Source of the DNA: Ovoidimarina sediminis
GTDB lineage: Bacteria > Pseudomonadota > Alphaproteobacteria > Rhodobacterales > Rhodobacteraceae
Assembly (NCBI RefSeq): GCF_032586175.1
Contig: NZ_JAWHTE010000010.1
Location: 62,001 to 126,000, forward strand
Length of the DNA: 64,000 nt
Direction of reading: 5' to 3'
Both the position numbers and the translations under genes were made by a program. Under the pieces are notes generated by a model. The model made no database searches. It saw only the letters and a list, made by a program, of their open reading frames with translations, and had not been told where the DNA came from. Position 1 is the stretch's first letter. Each line of letters starts with the position of its first letter. Shown piece after piece: positions 59,952-64,000 of the stretch.

Positions 59952-60407
59952 ATGCTCAAGAGGCTATTCGCGATTGCACTCATCGCACTTGTCACCGCTG
60001 CGGGAAGCGTCAGCGCCGAGGAAACCGAGCGCTACGGCAAACAGAAGGTCGTCTATCACATCAACTATGATGGCGGGCCGGAATCCAAGGCGTATCGCGG
60101 CGCCATGCGCAACATTCAGAACCACATCAATGCCGTCGGTGCCGAAAACATGGACATCAAGGTCGTCTTGCACGGCAACGGGCTTGGCCTTCTGATGACC
60201 GCGAAGCAGGACGACACGCTGCAAACCGCCGTGTCCTCGCTCAAATGCCAGAATGTCAGCTTCCACGTCTGCAATAACACGCTCAAAGGGCGGAAGATCA
60301 GCTACGAGAACGATCTTTATGACACCTGGGACGAAGACATCGTGCCCTCAGGTGTGGCAGAACTCTCGCGGCTGCAGCAGATGGGCTACACCTATATCAA
60401 GCCCTAA
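59952..60407 (+). CDS. Exported DsrE/DsrF-like protein
   Basis: The protein has 151 residues with an AGGGAGG site and a signal peptide ending SVSAEE (residue 22). The mature part has the DsrE alpha/beta fold: VVYHINYDGGPESKAYRGAMRNIQNHINAVG, VVLHGNGLGLLM, then a variable loop with Cys at SLKCQNVSFHVCNNTL. The cytoplasmic DsrE family handles sulfur through such cysteines. This exported member likely acts in the periplasm; its partner is unknown. Convergent with mbfA, 4 bp overlap at the stops. Confidence 0.87.
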   Translation: MLKRLFAIALIALVTAAGSVSAEETERYGKQKVVYHINYDGGPESKAYRGAMRNIQNHINAVGAENMDIKVVLHGNGLGLLMTAKQDDTLQTAVSSLKCQNVSFHVCNNTLKGRKISYENDLYDTWDEDIVPSGVAELSRLQQMGYTYIKP

Positions 60408-61381
60408 CCCGACCCGATGAGAACCCCGGCGGCGAGCACCAGCCCGCCGCCGACCACGACCTGAAGCGTCGCGCGCCAGAACGGCGTTTCCATATACCGG
60501 TTCTGGATCCAGGCAATCGCCCACAACTCGAAGAAGACGACGATGATCGCGGTGATCGTCGCGGTCCAGAAATCGGGAATGAGGTAAGGCAGCGCATGGC
60601 CCAGCCCGCCAAGCGTCGTCATCACGCCCGAGGCAATGCCCCGCTTCACCGGCGATCCCCGGCCCGACAGTTCGCCGTCATCCGACGCCGCTTCGGTGAA
60701 CCCCATGGAAATCCCGGCCCCGACAGAGGCCGCCAGCCCCACGAGGAACGTGTTCCAGGTATCCCCCGTGGCAAAGGCCGCCGCAAAGATCGGCGCCAGC
60801 GTCGACACCGATCCGTCCATCAGCCCCGCAAGGCCCGGCTGCACCCAGGTCAGCACGAATTGCCGGTGGGCCTTCCGGTCCTCCTCGTCGGTCGCATCCT
60901 CCGTCAGATGCGCCTCGGCAAGCGAGGCGGCGGTGTCCTCGTGCCCCGCCTCCGCCGCCGCCAGCGTGCCCAGAAGCTTCCGGGTCGCGGCATCCTCGGT
61001 CCGCGCCGCGGCCATCTCATAGAACCGGCCCGCCTCGGCCTCCATATCCCCGGCGATCTCGCGGATCCGCTCCAGCGGAAGCTGTTCCATCAGCCAGACG
61101 GGACGCCTTGCATAGAAGCCCGACACATGTTCGCGCCGGATCAGCGGAATCGTCTCCCCGAACCGGTCGATATGAAGGTCGATCAGCCGCTGCCGGTGCC
61201 CGTCCTCCTCTTCCGCCATGCCTTCGAAAACCTTCGCGGTCGCCGGAAAATCGGTCTTCAGCCGCTGCGCGAACCCGCGATAGATCCGCGCGTCATCCTC
61301 TTCCGAGGATATGGCCAGCGCCAGAATCTCTTGGTCCGACAGGTCCCTGAACCGTTTCCGGCCAGACAGCATGGGGCGCAT
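60404..61381 (-). CDS. mbfA: Membrane-bound ferritin MbfA (rubrerythrin-VIT1 fusion)
   Basis: The protein has 325 residues. Residues 1-155 are a ferritin-like four-helix domain with Glu and His iron ligands (SSEEDDARIYRGFAQRL, EGMAEEEDGHRQRLIDLH, GDMEAEAGRFYEMAA, LAAAEAGHEDTAAS). Residues 170-325 form a VIT1/CCC1-type iron-exporter domain with about five helices (WVQPGLAGLMDGSVSTLAPIFAAAFA). MbfA removes excess iron and protects from peroxide stress. A palindrome similar to the Irr-binding ICE box lies 20 bp upstream, which fits the known iron control of this gene in related bacteria. Confidence 0.95.
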   Translation of the reverse strand: MRPMLSGRKRFRDLSDQEILALAISSEEDDARIYRGFAQRLKTDFPATAKVFEGMAEEEDGHRQRLIDLHIDRFGETIPLIRREHVSGFYARRPVWLMEQLPLERIREIAGDMEAEAGRFYEMAAARTEDAATRKLLGTLAAAEAGHEDTAASLAEAHLTEDATDEEDRKAHRQFVLTWVQPGLAGLMDGSVSTLAPIFAAAFATGDTWNTFLVGLAASVGAGISMGFTEAASDDGELSGRGSPVKRGIASGVMTTLGGLGHALPYLIPDFWTATITAIIVVFFELWAIAWIQNRYMETPFWRATLQVVVGGGLVLAAGVLIGSG

Positions 61382-61400
61382 GGCAACCTCGCAAAAGTGG

Positions 61401-61415
61401 TTAGAACCATTCTAA
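61401..61415. promoter_or_regulatory. Irr-box (ICE)-like palindrome upstream of mbfA
   Basis: TTAGAACCATTCTAA has 6-bp perfect arms with a 3-bp centre and lies 20 bp upstream of the mbfA start. It resembles the iron-control element bound by Irr in rhizobia and Agrobacterium, where mbfA is a known Irr target. Confidence 0.75.
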
Positions 61416-61509
61416 TCTAACAGCCCCGCCCGTGTGTTCAACCGTCAACCGCGCCTTGAAATTTGCCGTGATTTCGCATACCTCTGTTCCGTTCCCGCAA
61501 GGGGACTAT

Positions 61510-61800
61510 GGACATAAACGCGCCCGTAATAAGCGGATCGGACCCGGGGGCGGTACCCGGCGGCTCCACCAAATTCCCTCGTTGGGGGATCATGGGGCCG
61601 AAATAGGATCGACGGACGTCTAAAGGGGTTTGCTTTGTCCCGGTGAGGTACCACCGATATCGGTCCAAACTGCATAGTTGCCAACGACAACAATGCTCCG
61701 GTCGCGCTCGCTGCCTAAGCAGTGCGCAAAGCCGAAAATTAAGCCCTTGCGCCTAGCAGCGTAAGGCGGGGCCCGCCGGAGCCTGGCAACAGAATCCGGC
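61510..61800 (+). ncRNA. ssrA: tmRNA (ssrA), circularly permuted two-piece form
   Basis: The acceptor piece comes first and ends in CCGGG-loop-CCCGG (61544-61560), CGGCTCC and ACCA (to 61571). After a short spacer that is removed, the coding piece starts GGGGCCGAAATAGGATCGACG at 61594; GGGGCCG pairs with CGGCTCC to rebuild the acceptor stem. The tag frame at 61680-61718 reads ANDNNAPVALAA and stops with TAA. This rescues stalled ribosomes and tags the unfinished protein for proteolysis. The outer ends are approximate. Frames called as protein in this stretch are not genes. Confidence 0.95.
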
Positions 61801-62043
61801 ACCTTCCCCCCAAACCGGCAAGATCCTTCCAGGCGGCGCCCGATCTGTGTCTGTTGCGCCTCTTCCCGGCAGGCGGTTTCCCCTGCCCCACAAGCGCCCC
61901 AGCCTTGCCCTGAAAGCGCCCCCGCCACACGCCTTGCGGGACGTGTGACGCAGCGTTATCGCTCGAAAATTGTGTGTATACTATTGTATGCGGGAAACCG
62001 ACCCCCATGCAATTCAAGGGCTTATCCATGATGGGAGGCGCAC

Positions 62044-62769
62044 ATGATCGACACGCTACTGTCTTCGAACTTCGTTCCCTTCAGTCTCGCACTCGGGCTT
62101 CTCTTCGCGCTGCTCGCCCTTGAAATCCTGTCGCATCTGGTCGGCAGCAGCCTGTTTTCCGCCGATGACGGTCCCGATTTCGATCTCGACGCGGCGGCGA
62201 TGGATAGCGGCGCCTTCGATTTCGATCCCGGCATGGAAATCGACATCGACGCCCTGCCCGATCCCGCCGATCTCGACGCGCCCGCGATGCCCTCGGGCGG
62301 CGGTGTCCTCGATCTGATGGGCCTCACCGGCGTGCCGCTTCTTCTGTGGTTCGCGGCGCTCCTGCTCTCGTTCGGCGTGGCCGGCCTCGTCCTTCAGGGG
62401 CTTGCCGGCAACCTCCTCGGCGCTCCCCTGCCCGGCCTCGTCGCCGCGCTCATCGCCCTGCCCCTGGGTCTCGCCGGTGCGCGCAGCTTCGCCCGCGCCT
62501 TCGCCGCCGTCCTGCCGAAGACGGAAACCACCGCCACCCGCGCCCAGTTCTTCGGCGGCCTCCGCGGCACCGTCACGCAGGGCACCGCCCGCCACGGCCA
62601 CCCCGCCGAGGTCCGGCTTCACGACCGGCACGGCAACATCCACTACATCCGCGCCGAACCCTTCACGCCGACGGATACGATCCCCGAAGGCACAGAGGTC
62701 GTCCTGATCCGCGAACGCCGGGGCCCGGGCGATTTCATCCTCCGCCTCGTCCCGGTTCCCGCGGTCTGA
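62044..62769 (+). CDS. YqiJ-like membrane protein with OB-fold, flotillin partner
   Basis: The protein has 241 residues with three membrane helices (near residues 9-35, 97-118 and 125-150), an acidic loop between the first two (DDGPDFDLDAAAMDSGAFDFDPGMEIDID split over residues 40-72) and a C-terminal OB-like domain (GLRGTVTQGTARHGHPAEVRLHD and EGTEVVLIRER). Such NfeD/YqiJ proteins are encoded next to flotillins and organise membrane microdomains. It is 27 bp upstream of the flotillin gene, in one operon. Confidence 0.85.
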   Translation: MIDTLLSSNFVPFSLALGLLFALLALEILSHLVGSSLFSADDGPDFDLDAAAMDSGAFDFDPGMEIDIDALPDPADLDAPAMPSGGGVLDLMGLTGVPLLLWFAALLLSFGVAGLVLQGLAGNLLGAPLPGLVAALIALPLGLAGARSFARAFAAVLPKTETTATRAQFFGGLRGTVTQGTARHGHPAEVRLHDRHGNIHYIRAEPFTPTDTIPEGTEVVLIRERRGPGDFILRLVPVPAV

Positions 62770-62796
62770 CCCGATAACGAACAAAGGAGTATTCAC

Positions 62797-64000
62797 ATGG
62801 ATCTCATGACTTACGGCATTGTTCTTGCCTCGATTATCGCATTCCTCCTCCTCGTCGGCTTCGCGCTCGGCCGCATTTACCGCCGCGCGACCCGCGAAAC
62901 CTCCCTCGTCAAGACCGGCGCGGGCGGCAAGAAGGTCATCATGGATGGCGGCACCATCGTCATCCCGCTCCTGCATGAAATCAGCCCCGTCAACATGCGC
63001 ACCCTCCGGCTCGAGGTGAAACGCCAGGGCGACGGCGCGCTCATCACGAAAGACCGGATGCGCGTCGACGTGGGCTTCGAATTCTACGTCTCCGTCCAGG
63101 CCACCGAAGACGGCATTTCCCGCGCGGCACAAACGCTCGGCGACCGCACCTTCGACGTGAACCAGCTCCGCGAAATGATCGAGGGCAAGCTGATCGACGG
63201 CCTCCGCGCCGTGGCCGCCCGCATGACGATGGACGAGCTTCACGAAAACCGCTCCAACTTCGTCCAGGAAGTGCAGAACACCGTCTCGAACGACCTTCTG
63301 AAAAACGGGCTTGAGCTTGAATCGGTCTCCCTCACCGCCCTCGACCAGACGCCCTTCGAAGCGCTCGACGAAAACAACGCCTTCAACGCGGTCGGCATGA
63401 GGAAACTCGCCGAAGTCATTGCGAAATAGAAGAAAGAACGCGCCGAAATCGACGCCGAGGCCGAGGTCTCCGTGCGCCGCTCCGCCATGGAAGCCGAAAA
63501 GCTCAAGCTCCAGATCGAACGCGACGAGGAAGAGGCCCGGATCGGCCGCACCCAGGAGGTCGAACTCCTGAAGGCCGCCCAGGAGGCCGAGATCGCGCGC
63601 AACCGCGAAGCGTCCGAATCCGAGAAAGAGCGCGCCCGCATCAAGCGCGAGGAGGAAATCCGCGCCGCCGAAATCGCCCGCGCCCGCGCGATCGAAGAGG
63701 CCGAGATCACCAAGGAACGCGAAATCGAGGTGGCGAACCAGGAGCGCCAGATCGTCATCGCCGAGAAATCCGAGGCCGAAAGCCGCGCCCGCGCCTCCGC
63801 CGATACCGCCCGCGCCGAAGCGAAGCGGGCCGCCGAAGAGGTCGAAACCGCCCGTGCGGTGGCCGAGGCCGAGCGGACGAAGCGGATCGCCCTGATCGAG
63901 GCCGCGCGCGAAGCCGAACGCGAGGCGACGAAACTGCGCCTCGCGGCAGAGGCCGAACGCGCCGCTGCCGAAGACCGCGCCGCCGCCCGCCGGGAAGAGG
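62797..64000 (+). pseudogene. yqiK: YqiK-like flotillin, with in-frame amber codon and cut by the window edge
   Basis: AAAGGAG lies before the ATG at 62797. The frame encodes an N-terminal membrane anchor (about residues 5-25), the SPFH/band-7 domain and LDQTPFEALDENNAF, then meets TAG at 63427-63429 (codon 211) within AEVIAK-stop-KKERAEIDAEAE. The same frame stays open to the end of the window and encodes the long coiled coil rich in Glu, Ala and Arg that flotillins always have. So the gene is intact apart from one codon, which probably derives from CAG. It may be a pseudogene, a readthrough site or an error in the sequence. Flotillins form membrane scaffolds. Confidence 0.85.

Noticed and set aside
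61739..62029. A 96-codon minus-strand frame between ssrA and the yqiJ-like gene
   Set aside because: Its C-terminal part lies in the tmRNA gene and it has no ribosome site or recognisable motif. The 243 bp from 61801 to 62043 otherwise show nothing but upstream sequence of the next gene.
1..64000. CRISPR arrays
   Set aside because: No regularly spaced direct repeats of CRISPR size were seen. The TTCCCTG cluster at 49.9 kb is palindromic and irregularly spaced.

Overview
The window comes from a GC-rich alphaproteobacterium, most likely a member of the Rhodobacteraceae. The signs are a trgA/trgB/cysK-type locus, a membrane-bound ferritin gene preceded by an Irr-box-like palindrome, a permuted two-piece tmRNA whose tag reads ANDNNAPVALAA, and the DUF3489-DUF2924-serine recombinase cassette typical of alphaproteobacterial islands. 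No genus can be named from the sequence alone.

The window divides into an accessory part (about 1-50.2 kb) and a tightly packed chromosomal backbone (about 50.2-64 kb). The accessory part is a mosaic. It starts with IS and phage debris (0-3.1 kb), including the 3' end of a mechanosensitive channel gene, an IS30 scrap, an IS6-type element and terminase fragments. Next is a 19-kb hydrogen-oxidation module (3.2-22.5 kb), with a second IS6-type element and a fragment of a third at its right edge. A third block (24.1-43.6 kb) holds two AraC regulators, two sulfatases, an octaheme cytochrome c, an L,D-transpeptidase, two tandem DUF3604 proteins, a PpiC-type isomerase and a HupE/UreJ-type membrane protein, broken up by two IS3-family elements. 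A phage-derived packaging block (terminase, DUF5681, ParB-methylase) and the recombinase cassette then lead up to a tRNA-Ser gene. A 230-bp sequence from the 3' end of the terminase gene occurs as a direct repeat at 1.5 kb and 43.7 kb, bracketing the two functional blocks.

The hydrogen module encodes a [NiFe]-hydrogenase with a small subunit that lacks a Tat signal and a large subunit with intact L1 and L2 cysteine motifs and a C-terminal extension for the M52 protease to remove. It resembles the oxygen-tolerant, atmospheric-type group 1h/1l branch. Between the two subunit genes lie five consecutive genes for small one-span membrane proteins with long cytoplasmic helices. They are the best candidate for a new membrane-anchoring or quinone-delivery device. 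Accessory genes supply HypC, HypD and HypE, a CobW-type GTPase, a CooC-type ATPase with its CXC metal site, a MerR regulator with a 19-bp-spacer operator-promoter, a protein with a Cys/His-rich tail, an unusual Rieske-like protein, two M52-type proteins (one degenerate) and two metal or peptide ABC transport systems. HypA, HypB and HypF are not in the window.

The backbone runs MscS channel, cysK, a two-domain GGCT-NUDIX trgB, trgA, cyclopropane fatty acid synthase, photolyase, a PLP enzyme, a DUF4345 protein, a DsrE protein, mbfA, ssrA and a yqiJ-yqiK flotillin pair. The flotillin gene carries an in-frame amber codon in otherwise intact coding sequence.
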